This document shows positions 33,376 to 42,533 of a stretch of DNA of 64,000 nt, one piece after another. The translations under genes were made by a program, and so were the position numbers. Source of the stretch: DTKD01 sp964494345 (GTDB lineage: Bacteria > Armatimonadota > UBA5829). Below the pieces are notes generated by a model. That model ran no database searches. It worked only from the letters and a program-made list of their open reading frames with translations, and was not told where the DNA came from. The stretch spans positions 62,001 to 126,000 of the forward strand of contig CAZBSI010000006.1 of NCBI GenBank assembly GCA_964494345.1, in the 5' to 3' direction. Each line of letters opens with the position of its first letter. The first letter of the stretch is position 1.

Positions 33376-35475
33376 ATGACAGACAAGGACGAGACCAGAA
33401 ATCCTGAACCTACACAAATAGAAAATAGCGCCTCTGTAAACGGATACGACGCCGATAACCTACAGATTCTCAAGGGCCTCGAAGCAGTGCGACTGCGCCC
33501 GGCGATGTATATCGGCGACACCACCACACGTGGCCTCCATCACCTCTTTTCAGAGGTTGTCGATAACAGCATCGACGAACACCTGGCCGGCTGCTGTTCC
33601 AAGATCGACGTGATATTGGGCGCGGATAACACCGTGACAGTTGTCGACAACGGAAGCGGCATCCCGACGGACATACACAGCGAGGCCGGAGTATCCGGAG
33701 TCGAAGTTGCGATGACCATGCTGCACGCGGGAGGCAAGTTCGGCGGAGAACACTATAAAGTCTCAGGCGGGTTACACGGGGTAGGGGTTTCGGCCGTCAA
33801 CGCGCTTTCTGAATGGCTCGAAGTAAGCGTCAGGCGCGGGGGAAAGACCTACTATCAAAAATATTGCCGCGGGATTCCGTGCAGCCCTCTGGAAGTTGTC
33901 GGTGACGCCGATTCGACCGGCACTACGGTAACTTACCTTGCAGATTCGCTTATTTTCGGAGAACTCGTCTATCATCCCAGCATTTTCGTTGAGAGGCTGC
34001 GCGAGTTGGCGTTCCTTAACAAAGGCTTGATCATCGCATTCACCAACGAGCAGGCCGAAGATGAGAACGAGCGGCAGAGAGTGTTCTGTTATGAGAACGG
34101 CATAGCTGAGTTTGTCGAGCAGATGAACCGCAACAAAGACCCTCTGCATTCGGTAGTCTACTTCTCCGGGGAGAGGGACGATACGGCTGTGGAAGTTGCG
34201 CTGCAATACAACGAAAGCTTCCAGGAAAACATACGCACCTACGCGAACAATATTCACACTCATGAGGGCGGCACACATCTATCGGGCTTCAAAACCGCAC
34301 TTACCCGTGTGATTAATCACTACGCCCGAAAATCCGGCGTGCTGAAAGAAAAAGACCCCAACTTGAGCGGTGATGACGCTCGAGAGGGTCTGGGCGCCAT
34401 TATCTCAGTCAAAATCAAGCATCCGCAGTTCGAAGGCCAGACCAAGACCAAACTCGGCAACAGCGAGGTCGAAGGCATCGTCAACTCTATTATGGGGGAG
34501 AAGTTCGGGGAGTTTCTTGAGGAGCACCCGACTGCGGCGCGAAGAATCGTCGACAAAGCTCTCACGGCGCACAGGGCACGGGAAGCGGCGCGAAGAGCTG
34601 CAGATATGGTCAAACGCCAGAGCGCTTTGGAGAACGCGTCGCTGCCGGGCAAACTCGCCGACTGCATCGAGCGAGACCCTCTAAAAAGTGAACTGTTTCT
34701 CGTAGAGGGACAAAGCGCAGGCGGCAACGCTAAGCTGGGACGTGACCGCCGCACACAGGCGATCTTGCCGCTGCGAGGAAAGATCCTCAACGTCGAAAAG
34801 GCGAGGATGGACAGGGCTCTCGAAAACGAGGAGATCAAGTCGTTGGTGGCTGCTCTGGGCACCGGGATCACCCACAGCTCTATGGACGTAGCCGACGATG
34901 AGCCGGAACTCGATTTCGAATCCGATGGCAAGAAAAACGGCAATGGCAACGGTAACGGCCATCATGGTAATGGTAATGGTAATGGCAATGGCAATGGCGC
35001 TACGTTTGATAAGTCAAAACTGCGCTACGACCGGGTGATCATAATGACCGACGCAGACGTCGACGGCAGCCACATTCGAACACTGCTGCTGACGTTCTTC
35101 TACAGATATATGAAGCCGCTGGTCGATGATGGCCACATCTACATCGCTATGCCGCCGTTTTACCGCATAAAGGCCGGTAAAGACAAGATATTTTACGCCA
35201 AGGACGATGAGGAACGCGACGAGATACTGCGTTCTGTCGGGACCAAAAAAGACGTTATGGTTACCCGGTTCAAAGGACTTGGAGAGATGGACGCCAAAGA
35301 TCTCGCCGACACCACAATGAACGTCGAGATGCGAAGAATACAGCAGGTAAAGGTCGAGGACGCTATCGACGCGGACGATATGTTCACCGTGCTGCTCGGC
35401 GATAAAGTCGAACCGCGCAAGGCGTTCATCGAAGCGCACGCAAAAGAAGTGAAGAACCTGGACTGGCACGCTTGA
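33376..35475 (+). CDS. gyrB: DNA gyrase subunit B (type IIA topoisomerase ATPase subunit)
   Basis: 699 residues. GHKL ATPase: LEAVRLRPAMYIGDT, HHLFSEVVDNSIDEHLAG (catalytic Glu and Asn), DNGSGIP and GGKFGGEHYKVSGGLHGVGVSAVNALS. Transducer YARKSGVLKEKDPNLSGDDAREGL. Toprim: LVEGQSAGGNAKLGRDRRTQAILPLRGKILNVEKAR (about 440) and IIMTDADVDGSHIRTLLL (about 555-572). Between the toprim parts an insert of about 50 residues has an acidic stretch and a Gly-Asn tract (about 521-541). The C-terminus (QQVKVEDAIDADDMFTVLLGD, PRKAFIEAHA) is complete. AGGAG precedes the ATG by seven bases. ParE is the alternative, but the sequence and the QTLP-like context favour GyrB. gyrA is not in the window. Confidence 0.92.
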   Translation: MTDKDETRNPEPTQIENSASVNGYDADNLQILKGLEAVRLRPAMYIGDTTTRGLHHLFSEVVDNSIDEHLAGCCSKIDVILGADNTVTVVDNGSGIPTDIHSEAGVSGVEVAMTMLHAGGKFGGEHYKVSGGLHGVGVSAVNALSEWLEVSVRRGGKTYYQKYCRGIPCSPLEVVGDADSTGTTVTYLADSLIFGELVYHPSIFVERLRELAFLNKGLIIAFTNEQAEDENERQRVFCYENGIAEFVEQMNRNKDPLHSVVYFSGERDDTAVEVALQYNESFQENIRTYANNIHTHEGGTHLSGFKTALTRVINHYARKSGVLKEKDPNLSGDDAREGLGAIISVKIKHPQFEGQTKTKLGNSEVEGIVNSIMGEKFGEFLEEHPTAARRIVDKALTAHRAREAARRAADMVKRQSALENASLPGKLADCIERDPLKSELFLVEGQSAGGNAKLGRDRRTQAILPLRGKILNVEKARMDRALENEEIKSLVAALGTGITHSSMDVADDEPELDFESDGKKNGNGNGNGHHGNGNGNGNGNGATFDKSKLRYDRVIIMTDADVDGSHIRTLLLTFFYRYMKPLVDDGHIYIAMPPFYRIKAGKDKIFYAKDDEERDEILRSVGTKKDVMVTRFKGLGEMDAKDLADTTMNVEMRRIQQVKVEDAIDADDMFTVLLGDKVEPRKAFIEAHAKEVKNLDWHA
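34936..34999 (+). repeat. Hexanucleotide (Asn-Gly) microsatellite inside gyrB
   Basis: About ten copies of a 6-base unit of the form aatggY, interrupted once by ccatcat. They encode Asn-Gly repeats with a His-His break in the toprim-domain insert. The unit is a multiple of three, so length changes keep the frame. Confidence 0.85.
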
Positions 35476-35493
35476 GGCAGTAACGTTTTTGTC

Positions 35494-35531
35494 CTCTGTC
35501 CGAGTCTGCATATTTGGCGACTCGGGCAGAG
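35494..35531 (+). terminator. Terminator-like hairpin after gyrB
   Basis: CTCTGTCCGAGTC at 35494-35506 pairs with GACTCGGGCAGAG at 35519-35531 (13 bp with one G-T pair) over a 12-base loop. TATTTGCGTTTGGGTTT follows, a broken T-run. Confidence 0.65.
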
Positions 35532-35581
35532 TATTTGCGTTTGGGTTTGTAAATCTGCCTTGTTTAATCAGGAACTGAAGT

Positions 35582-36886
35582 ATGTCGACTGACAGCGCTG
35601 AATTTGATGAAAGCCCGCCGTGGCACGGGCCGTATGCGCTCAGGGCATTCCGCCACCGTAACTACACGCTCCTTTATTTCGGCCAACTGATCTCTCTAAC
35701 GGGCACCTGGATGCAGGGCCTCTCCCTGCCGTATCTCACTTTTACTCTCACAGGCTCCAAGCTGCTGCTGGGAATAGTGGCTGCGGCGGGCATGCTGCCT
35801 TCGCTGATTATCACCCTGCCTTCAGGGGTAATAGCCGACAGGTTCAGCAAGAGGCGCATTGTAATAGTCACGCAGATTTTGCTGCTGATCCAGGCGCTGA
35901 CCCTTGCAGTGCTTACGTTTACGCACACAATTCAGGTTTGGCATATCATTGCCCTCGCAGCGTTTGCCGGTTTTGCCAGCGCTATGGATCTACCGACCCG
36001 CCAGGCTATGATAGTCGAGCTTGTCGGAAAAGATGACCTCGCAAACGCAATCGCTCTTAACTCCACGATGTTTAACCTCACCCGCATAGCCAGCCCGTTT
36101 GTTGGCGGCGTTGTGCTTGCGCTGGTCGGGCCGGCGTGGTGCTTTATGACCAATGCGTTCAGCTATCTGGGGGCGATCATCGGGCTTTTGATGATGAGAA
36201 ACATCAGAGCCACAAAACAGGCCAATAAAAACGCGTCGATGATGACCCAAATTCTCGAAGGTTTCGGCCACGTGTGGGAAAATAAACTGACGCGCACTAT
36301 GCTGATTTTGCAGTCGATATCGACTCTGATGATCGGTCAGTACGTCATCTTCTTTCCCGTATACGCTTTGAAGATATACAACGTCGGCGCTATGGGTCAG
36401 GGCGCGATGACCGCGGCGGTGGGAGTAGGAGCATTGACTGCTGCGATGATCGTCTCGTCGTTAGGTCATCGATATGAGCTTAGAGATATAGTATTTGTCG
36501 GTGGGGTACTCGCACCGGCTGGGCTGATCGCGTTGGCTTTATGCAGTAGCTTTTACGCCTCTCTGGTGTGTCTTGTTGTAGTCGGCGTGGGTATGATGGC
36601 ATTTACGGCGTCGGCTAATACCATTATGCAAATGGAAGCTCCGGGCAGCCTGGTCGGTCGGGTAATGAGCGTGCGCGCGCTGGTGTTGTTTGGATTAGGC
36701 GCTCCTGGGGCAGTAATGATGGGTCGGCTGTCGGAATGGAAGCACATTGGGGTCTCTGGAACGCTGTTGGGCTGCGCGGTGATTGCCCTTGTTTCAACAG
36801 TCTATTTTTCAACAGCCCTTGCAAAATCGTACCGCTCCGAAATGGCTAAAGCTCAAAACGTCGCACTTGAAGAATCTGCTGATTAA
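35582..36886 (+). CDS. MFS transporter, EntS/MFS_3-like
   Basis: 434 residues with about 12 hydrophobic segments. The N-terminus (ALRAFRHRNYTLLYFGQLISLTGTWMQGLSLPYLTFTLTGS) is typical of the MFS_3/enterobactin-exporter (EntS) group, and the loop 2-3 motif is SGVIADRFSKRRIVIVTQ. Also LPTRQAMIVELVGKDDLANAIALNS, an EntS-family signature. It is a predicted inner-membrane exporter of unknown substrate. The likely ATG at 35582 lacks a good SD. It is 106 bases downstream of gyrB and 6 bp before a nucleotidyltransferase gene on the same strand. Confidence 0.88.
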   Translation: MSTDSAEFDESPPWHGPYALRAFRHRNYTLLYFGQLISLTGTWMQGLSLPYLTFTLTGSKLLLGIVAAAGMLPSLIITLPSGVIADRFSKRRIVIVTQILLLIQALTLAVLTFTHTIQVWHIIALAAFAGFASAMDLPTRQAMIVELVGKDDLANAIALNSTMFNLTRIASPFVGGVVLALVGPAWCFMTNAFSYLGAIIGLLMMRNIRATKQANKNASMMTQILEGFGHVWENKLTRTMLILQSISTLMIGQYVIFFPVYALKIYNVGAMGQGAMTAAVGVGALTAAMIVSSLGHRYELRDIVFVGGVLAPAGLIALALCSSFYASLVCLVVVGVGMMAFTASANTIMQMEAPGSLVGRVMSVRALVLFGLGAPGAVMMGRLSEWKHIGVSGTLLGCAVIALVSTVYFSTALAKSYRSEMAKAQNVALEESAD

Positions 36887-36892
36887 CATATT

Positions 36893-37642
36893 ATGATATC
36901 AAAACAAACTGATGCAATCGTTATGGCGCTGTCGTGCAAGAACGCTGCGGAGATGTCCGCGTTTGCTCCTAATGGCCAGAAGCCTTTAATCGAACTCAAT
37001 GGCCGGCCGGCGATTTCTTATTTGCTGGACAATCTGCGCCTTTGCGAATTGATATCCGGCATCATTCTAGTCACAGACAGCCCCGACTATTCTCGTCACA
37101 TCGAAGCTGATTCGACTGTTCTGGTTGACGGCGATTTGCAGCGGGCTGTGCTTGCGGGTATAGAATCCTCCGACGCGGGGCGGTGTCTGATAATGGGGGC
37201 GGATATGCCGTTGGCGTCAACTCAGGCGTTAAGTGATTTGTTGCACGGCGCGCCGGATTGCGACGTGGTATATCCGGTGGTTGGCAGGGCCGATATGGTG
37301 AGGTTGTTGCCGGACAGGACGGCTTATTATGTCGACACCAAAGAAGGCAGTTTCACCGGATCAAGCTGCCTGCTATTCGACTCTCAAGTCGCGATTTCCA
37401 GACAATCGACTATCAGCCGGTTGATGTCGGCAAGAAGTAACCCCAAAGAGCTGATAAGCATTCTGGGGCCAAAGCTTGTTATGAAGCTGATGCTTACGAA
37501 AGTTTCGACCACCGAACTCGAAGCCCAGCTCTCTGCGGCTCTTGATGTGAACTGCAGAATGTATGTCACCGGCTATCCTGAGATGCTCGTATCCATCGAC
37601 ACGCCGCGCGACGTGCCTGCGATAGAGGCGCTGTTGAGCTGA
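36893..37642 (+). CDS. MobA/IspD-like nucleotidyltransferase with altered signature
   Basis: 249 residues with the fold of nucleotide-sugar or CDP-transferases: KPLIELNGRPAISYLLDNLRL, ISGIILVTDSPDY, ADMPLASTQALSDLL (metal-binding Asp) and YPVV. The usual glycine-rich GGxGTRMG loop is replaced here by ALSCKNAAEMSAFAPNG, which is missing the GG. The protein may bind its nucleotide differently or be a non-catalytic relative; substrate not predictable. The 36893 ATG follows the MFS gene by 6 bp. It abuts the convergent BON gene, stop to stop. Confidence 0.75.
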   Translation: MISKQTDAIVMALSCKNAAEMSAFAPNGQKPLIELNGRPAISYLLDNLRLCELISGIILVTDSPDYSRHIEADSTVLVDGDLQRAVLAGIESSDAGRCLIMGADMPLASTQALSDLLHGAPDCDVVYPVVGRADMVRLLPDRTAYYVDTKEGSFTGSSCLLFDSQVAISRQSTISRLMSARSNPKELISILGPKLVMKLMLTKVSTTELEAQLSAALDVNCRMYVTGYPEMLVSIDTPRDVPAIEALLS

Positions 37643-38218
37643 TTATATTTTGTCGGGGATGTCGGCGTTTGTTACTCTGCTGTTTACACCCATAACACCG
37701 CGCACGTTGAGCACCATGTCCTGCAGCAGGTTCAGGTCGCCGGTGGTTGTGCCATCAAGATAGACGACCTGGTTGGTCGATCTTACCTTAATATCACACG
37801 TGTCGACCAAATTTTGCCTGGCCAGCTTCTCGCAGACGGCTTTCTCTATCTGCTCATCGCTGAACTCCCCGGGGAATTGCTCGCTTGCGGCCATATCCGA
37901 GGCTGGGCCTGCGGACTCCCCGCCAATGGCAAAAGGCGTCTCGCTTAAGTCCCCTTCTGCGAGGCTATAGCCCAGATGAGCGTCAGCCGGAACTCCATTG
38001 GATTGCACGACCTCGATTTTGTTGATCACCTCGTCGATCTCTTCGATTTCATAGGCCAAATCCTCGGCTCGCTGTTTTTGCCCTTGAGTCTGCACTTGGC
38101 CGGTCAATACTGCGACGTGATTTTCAACCTCAGCCTCGACATCCATCAGTCCGATGACCGAATCGGCGAGAATGTTGGCCTTTATACGCAAAGCGCTTAG
38201 TTTTGCCGCGACAGCCAT
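37643..38218 (-). CDS. BON-domain protein (two BON domains)
   Basis: 191 residues. The first BON domain spans about 5-70 (LSALRIKANILADSVIGLMDVEAEVENHVAVLTGQVQT, EIDEVINKIEVV) and the second about 120-185 (IEKAVCEKLARQNLVDTCDIKVRSTNQVVYLDGTTTG, GVMGVNSRV), joined by a charged, Ser-Glu-rich linker. No signal peptide. BON domains bind membranes; this is the second such gene in the window, similar in build to the one at 7.0 kb but with a longer linker. AAGGGG lies upstream of the ATG. Confidence 0.85.
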   Translation of the reverse strand: MAVAAKLSALRIKANILADSVIGLMDVEAEVENHVAVLTGQVQTQGQKQRAEDLAYEIEEIDEVINKIEVVQSNGVPADAHLGYSLAEGDLSETPFAIGGESAGPASDMAASEQFPGEFSDEQIEKAVCEKLARQNLVDTCDIKVRSTNQVVYLDGTTTGDLNLLQDMVLNVRGVMGVNSRVTNADIPDKI

Positions 38219-38366
38219 GATACAACCCCTTCTTTCTATGTTGGATCGCTTGCTATTTACTTACCCTCGTGTTTTATACAACAAACTGAGGGCGTTACTA
38301 TGGCGCTCGATTGATTCCGAATGAAGAACCGTCGCTGCACCTATTCCCTGCGCCTTCTTTGTCTGC

Positions 38367-38372
38367 TATAAT
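38367..38372 (+). promoter_or_regulatory. -10 box predicting a leaderless kdsD transcript
   Basis: A perfect TATAAT ends 7 bases before the ATG at 38380, so transcription should start at or just before the start codon. No SD sequence fits between. The -35 region is poor. Confidence 0.5.
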
Positions 38373-38379
38373 CTGTGAG

Positions 38380-39378
38380 ATGACACCTCAAGAGTTTACA
38401 GATCAGGATAAACAAACGGCATTTGCACGTGCCATAGCTACTCTCAAAGCAGAGGGAGAAGCTGTGCTTGCGATGTGCGACAGGCTGGATTCGTCTTTTG
38501 CGCTGGCTGTCGAGTCGGTACTTGCCTGCCGTGGCAGATTAGTGGTCACTGGTATGGGCAAATCCGGTGCAATAGGTCGCAAATTAGCGGGCACATTCTG
38601 CAGCACCGGCACTCCATCGCTCTTTTTGCACCCAGCCGAGGGAATACACGGCGACTTAGGCATGGTCACCAGCGAAGACATCGTTTTGGCTCTATCCAAC
38701 AGCGGCGAATCCGAGGAAATCGCACATATCCTGCCCGCGATTGGCCGAATTGGTGCGAAACTTATCGCTATGGTAGGCCGGTCGGAGTCGACTTTAGCCA
38801 GTTGCGCGGATATCGTGCTGGACACCTCTGTCGAATGCGAAGCCTGCCCGCTCGGCCTTGCTCCCACCACCAGCACCACGGTGCAGCTCGCCTTAGGGGA
38901 TGCATTGGCGCTGGCGGTAATGGAGGCCCGCAGATTCACACACGAAGATTATGCGCTCTATCATCCCGGTGGATCGCTCGGCCGCCGGCTGCTGCTTAGA
39001 GTAGGTGACGTGATGCGCAAGGACGCGGAGATGGCGGTAGTCAACTCCGATGTGACTCTGCGCGATGTGCTGTTTGCCATAACCCGAGCAGGGGCTGGCG
39101 CGGCCTGTGTGGTCGATGAGGCAGGATTGCTCAAGGGCATAATCACCGACGGCGACGTGCGACGAGCGCTGCTTACCGACGATATGGCGCTTTCAAAACT
39201 CGCTTCTGAGGTGATGATAGCCAACCCTCGCACCATCACCCCGGACAGGCTGGCCACAGAGGGTCTGCGCAAAATGGAAGGCCCTCCAAAACAGATCGGC
39301 GAGATGCCTGTAATAGAAGAAGGCAAGCCGGTTGGCATGCTTATGCTCAAGGACCTCGTAGCAGCGGGTATCGTCTGA
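38380..39378 (+). CDS. kdsD: Arabinose-5-phosphate isomerase (KdsD/KpsF/GutQ family)
   Basis: 332 residues from the ATG at 38380 (an in-frame ATG at 38311 lies before the -10 box and is less likely). SIS domain: GRLVVTGMGKSGAIGRKLAGTFCSTGTPSLFLHPAEGIHGDLGM with the EHG-like active site, SNSGESEEI, then ATTSTTVQLALGDALALAVMEAR. Two CBS domains follow, about 210-330 (VVNSDVTLRDVLFAITRAGAGAACVVDEAG, GIITDGDVRRAL). It makes arabinose 5-phosphate for Kdo, the inner-core LPS sugar. Its stop overlaps the kdsC start (TGATG). Confidence 0.95.
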   Translation: MTPQEFTDQDKQTAFARAIATLKAEGEAVLAMCDRLDSSFALAVESVLACRGRLVVTGMGKSGAIGRKLAGTFCSTGTPSLFLHPAEGIHGDLGMVTSEDIVLALSNSGESEEIAHILPAIGRIGAKLIAMVGRSESTLASCADIVLDTSVECEACPLGLAPTTSTTVQLALGDALALAVMEARRFTHEDYALYHPGGSLGRRLLLRVGDVMRKDAEMAVVNSDVTLRDVLFAITRAGAGAACVVDEAGLLKGIITDGDVRRALLTDDMALSKLASEVMIANPRTITPDRLATEGLRKMEGPPKQIGEMPVIEEGKPVGMLMLKDLVAAGIV

Positions 39379-39938
39379 TGGTCGACAAACTTTCTAAAAT
39401 CAAAATGATCGCGATGGACGTAGACGGCACTCTTACTGCAGGCGAGATGATCTTCTTCGACGGCCACCAGGTGAAGCGGTTCAACGTATACGACGGCCTC
39501 GGCACCCGGCTCGCAATGAACTACGGCCTCGGAATCGCCTGGATAACCGGCAACACCTCCGCAGCCGTCACCGATCGAGCGAGGTCGCTGGGCGTGACCG
39601 ACGTATATCAAGGCGCACGCTTCAAAACGGAGGCTCTAACGCATCTGTGCGCTGCCCACAACTTAAAAATTGAAGAAGTAGCCTACATCGGCGATGACCT
39701 CAACGATATCCCTGCTCTGAAGATGGCAGGTGTGGCCATTGCTGTCGCCAATGCCTGTGATGAAGTCAAGGAACGCAGCGATTATGTGACTCAGCGCTGC
39801 GGTGGTCACGGGGCTGTGCGTGAGGTGATCGAGATGGTGCTGAAGGCTCGCGGCGAATGGGAATCCGCAGTCAACAGCTTCCTCGAAGAACTGAATCGCG
39901 AGCAACAACAGAAGTCCGGGCCGGAGGCCGTCGCCTGA
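39378..39938 (+). CDS. kdsC: 3-deoxy-D-manno-octulosonate 8-phosphate phosphatase (KdsC type)
   Basis: 186 residues of the short HAD family with no cap, which work as tetramers. Catalytic motif I is MDVDGTLT (Asp at 13 and 15), motif II GIAWITGNTS, motif IV IGDDLNDIPAL. KTEALTHLC and GGHGAVREVIEMVLKARG are typical of KdsC. It removes phosphate from Kdo 8-phosphate. It overlaps kdsD by 1 base on one side and the next gene by 1 base on the other, so all three are translationally coupled. Confidence 0.93.
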   Translation: MVDKLSKIKMIAMDVDGTLTAGEMIFFDGHQVKRFNVYDGLGTRLAMNYGLGIAWITGNTSAAVTDRARSLGVTDVYQGARFKTEALTHLCAAHNLKIEEVAYIGDDLNDIPALKMAGVAIAVANACDEVKERSDYVTQRCGGHGAVREVIEMVLKARGEWESAVNSFLEELNREQQQKSGPEAVA

Positions 39939-40702
39939 TGGCGCAGCTCACCATATTCCACACCTCCGATCTCCACAACAAACTCACCGAACCTCTTGCC
40001 TGCAATCTTAGAGACCTGAAATCCCAACATCCGAACAGCCTGATGTTGGATTCCGGGGATGCTATCTGGGCCGGCAATATATTCTGGCGACCGGGTGGGG
40101 AGCCGATTCTGGACTTGATGAACTCCGTCCCCTACGACGCTATGTGCATGGGCAATCGTGAGTATCATTTCCTGTCAAAAGGCCTAACCGAGAAAACCTC
40201 CCGCGCCAACTTTCCCGTTCTCAGTGCCAATCTTCGGTCGACCAACCCTGCCCATATAAATGTAGTGGCCGGGCCTCTGTCCCGGCCATTTTCTGGCATT
40301 CAGGAATCCGTGACAATAGACGTAGGCTTTCGCGTGACGATATTCGGCCTGACGGTGCCGTGCATCACTGAAAGTATGCGTATCAAACGCCTCGCCCACC
40401 AATATTTCATCGATCCAATAGAAGCGGCTGCTGATTTAGCCCCCAGGCTGCGTGCCGAATGCGATTTACTCATAGCACTGACGCATATCGGACTTGACAA
40501 GGATCGCGAACTCGCCCACGCGGCGCCAGATATTGATATAATACTCGGTGGTCATACGCATACCGTAGAAGAAGCTGAAGTCGGCAACACAAAGATATTC
40601 CATTCCGGCGCTTACGCTAAATCTGTGCATAAAATAGATGTGCAATTCGACGCCGGGGCTGTCACACTGACCAGCGAACTTATCCCGATGGCGGAGGCGT
40701 AG
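39938..40702 (+). CDS. Calcineurin-like metallophosphoesterase, 5'-nucleotidase type
   Basis: 254 residues from the ATG at 39938 inside the kdsC stop (TGATG). Metal-binding motifs: FHTSDLHNKL, LDSGDAIW, CMGNREYH (GNHE-type), LIALTHIG and IILGGHTHTVEEAEVG (GHTH). This is the N-terminal half of the UshA/5'-nucleotidase superfamily without the C-terminal domain. Being coupled to kdsC, it may act on a phosphorylated sugar or nucleotide in LPS or glycan metabolism, but no signal peptide is seen and the substrate is unknown. Confidence 0.85.
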   Translation: MAQLTIFHTSDLHNKLTEPLACNLRDLKSQHPNSLMLDSGDAIWAGNIFWRPGGEPILDLMNSVPYDAMCMGNREYHFLSKGLTEKTSRANFPVLSANLRSTNPAHINVVAGPLSRPFSGIQESVTIDVGFRVTIFGLTVPCITESMRIKRLAHQYFIDPIEAAADLAPRLRAECDLLIALTHIGLDKDRELAHAAPDIDIILGGHTHTVEEAEVGNTKIFHSGAYAKSVHKIDVQFDAGAVTLTSELIPMAEA

Positions 40703-40709
40703 AAGAGAC

Positions 40710-42533
40710 GTGAGCAGCATTTGGTTAATCATAATTGTTATATTGGCTGGAGGCGGGGTAGGCAGGCTTGCCCACAGACTCTGGCGCGATTCCGATGCCC
40801 CTGCACTGGACAGATACGTTTTAGATATCTCTATGGGCATGGGCCTGCTCTCGCTTGTCTATTTCGCTATGGCCGCGTGCCAGATCCTGTCAGGGCCCTG
40901 GCCACTGATTCTCTGCTCTGTTTTAAGCATACTCGGCATACCTATGATTGCCGATGCTATCCGGTGGTTCAGGACTCGTTCAAAAGGCGGGCGGTTCATC
41001 ACGCCTGTTACGGTCCTATGGATCATAGTCTTCACCGGCATCGCGGCTGTAATGTTGATTCCCGCCCTTGTTCCTCCCACCAGCGCCGACTGGGACTCCC
41101 TGGCTTATCATCTCGCCGTTCCCAAGCTATATTTGCAACACGGCGGGTTTTTCTATATCGACTTCGCCTCGCATTCAAACTTCCCATTTTTGGTCGAGAT
41201 GCTGTACACCCCGGCGCTGTCCATAGGAGACGCCGTCGGGGCGAAGCTGGTTCATTATCTATATGGCGTGCTGCTGGTATTCTCCGTCGCGCTTCTCGCC
41301 AAAAGACACTTTCACCCAAAAGCCGCGCCCCTGGCAGCGCTTGCTATTGCGAGTATGCCATTAGTCATGTGGGAGGCCACCACCGCCTATATCGACCTTG
41401 CGACGGCTTTATACACGGTGCTGGGTGTCTATCTATTACTGGAATACTTAGACAAACCTAAACTGCACTTTCTTATCGGATGCGGCATAGCGGCAGGATT
41501 TGCGGCTTCGACCAAGCTCACCGGCCTGGCTCTCTTCCCTTTGCTTGCCATCTGGCTCCTGATCGACCGCTTCTACACAAACCGCACCATACAATGGAAA
41601 CAATCGCTGCTTATATGCGGTGTTGCGCTGCTGGCGTGCTCGCCGTGGTACCTAAAGACTTTTATCTACACCGGCAGCCCGGTCTACCCGTTTTTCTACT
41701 CCATCTTCGGCGGCAAAGACTGGAGCATGGCGCTTGCAGACAACTATTCGAAGCTCCAGGCGAAGTTTGGCCTCGGCCACGACTTTGCCTCATTCATTTT
41801 TCTGCCCTATGATCTGACGTTTGAGTCGTGGTCTTTCTACGACACGCCCGGGCTTTTCCCCGGCCCTATATTTCTTATAGCCGTACCTTTATTGCTGCTT
41901 GCCAGATACCGCTCCAAAAAACTCTTCGGCCTGGCGATGTTCTTCATGGCCCAACTTGCTATCTGGTTTTGTCTCACTCAGCAGAGCCGATACCTGATCC
42001 CGACGTTCGCAATTCTTGCTGTGATAATCGCGGCTATTGCCTACACAGACAAGCGCATAAAATACATCCGCATCGCACTTATTTCTGTGTTCATAGCAAC
42101 AGCCGTGTTTGGTATAGTCACAGAGTCGGCTGTGATAAAGATCGCATATCCGTGCGTGATCGGACATCAGACCAGGCAGCAATATCTCTCCCAATATTTG
42201 TCGATTTACCCGGCCCAGGAGTGGATCAACTCACACACGCCGAAAGATGCCAAAATAGCGCTGTTTGGCGACACTCGCGGTTTCTATCTCGACCGACCGT
42301 ACTGTTGGGCAGACCCCGGACACAATCTGAAGTTTACAAGGGATTTCGACAGCGCAGACGAGTTCCTGGCATATCTTAAGACACAGGGTATATCTTATGC
42401 TATGGTGAACACATACATAATACCTTCGCGAGAAGACGCCACCGGAACCGCGAAACACATACACGATTTAATAGATGATGGTCGGTTGCAAGTGGCCTAC
42501 GAGGGCTATGCCGTGGTGCTGAAAGTCAAATGA
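40710..42533 (+). CDS. Polytopic membrane glycosyltransferase (GT39/ArnT-like)
   Basis: 607 residues with about 12 hydrophobic spans and a C-terminal soluble domain (about 510-607). The first large loop holds TSADWDSLAYHLAVPKLYLQHG (Asp in the position of the ArnT/PMT catalytic Asp), typical of lipid-linked sugar transferases that move a sugar from polyprenyl phosphate to an outside acceptor. GTG start at 40710. It overlaps the GT2 gene by 4 bp, and GT2 enzymes of that type make the polyprenyl-phosphate sugar donor, so the two probably act in sequence. Acceptor unknown. Confidence 0.75.
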   Translation: MSSIWLIIIVILAGGGVGRLAHRLWRDSDAPALDRYVLDISMGMGLLSLVYFAMAACQILSGPWPLILCSVLSILGIPMIADAIRWFRTRSKGGRFITPVTVLWIIVFTGIAAVMLIPALVPPTSADWDSLAYHLAVPKLYLQHGGFFYIDFASHSNFPFLVEMLYTPALSIGDAVGAKLVHYLYGVLLVFSVALLAKRHFHPKAAPLAALAIASMPLVMWEATTAYIDLATALYTVLGVYLLLEYLDKPKLHFLIGCGIAAGFAASTKLTGLALFPLLAIWLLIDRFYTNRTIQWKQSLLICGVALLACSPWYLKTFIYTGSPVYPFFYSIFGGKDWSMALADNYSKLQAKFGLGHDFASFIFLPYDLTFESWSFYDTPGLFPGPIFLIAVPLLLLARYRSKKLFGLAMFFMAQLAIWFCLTQQSRYLIPTFAILAVIIAAIAYTDKRIKYIRIALISVFIATAVFGIVTESAVIKIAYPCVIGHQTRQQYLSQYLSIYPAQEWINSHTPKDAKIALFGDTRGFYLDRPYCWADPGHNLKFTRDFDSADEFLAYLKTQGISYAMVNTYIIPSREDATGTAKHIHDLIDDGRLQVAYEGYAVVLKVK

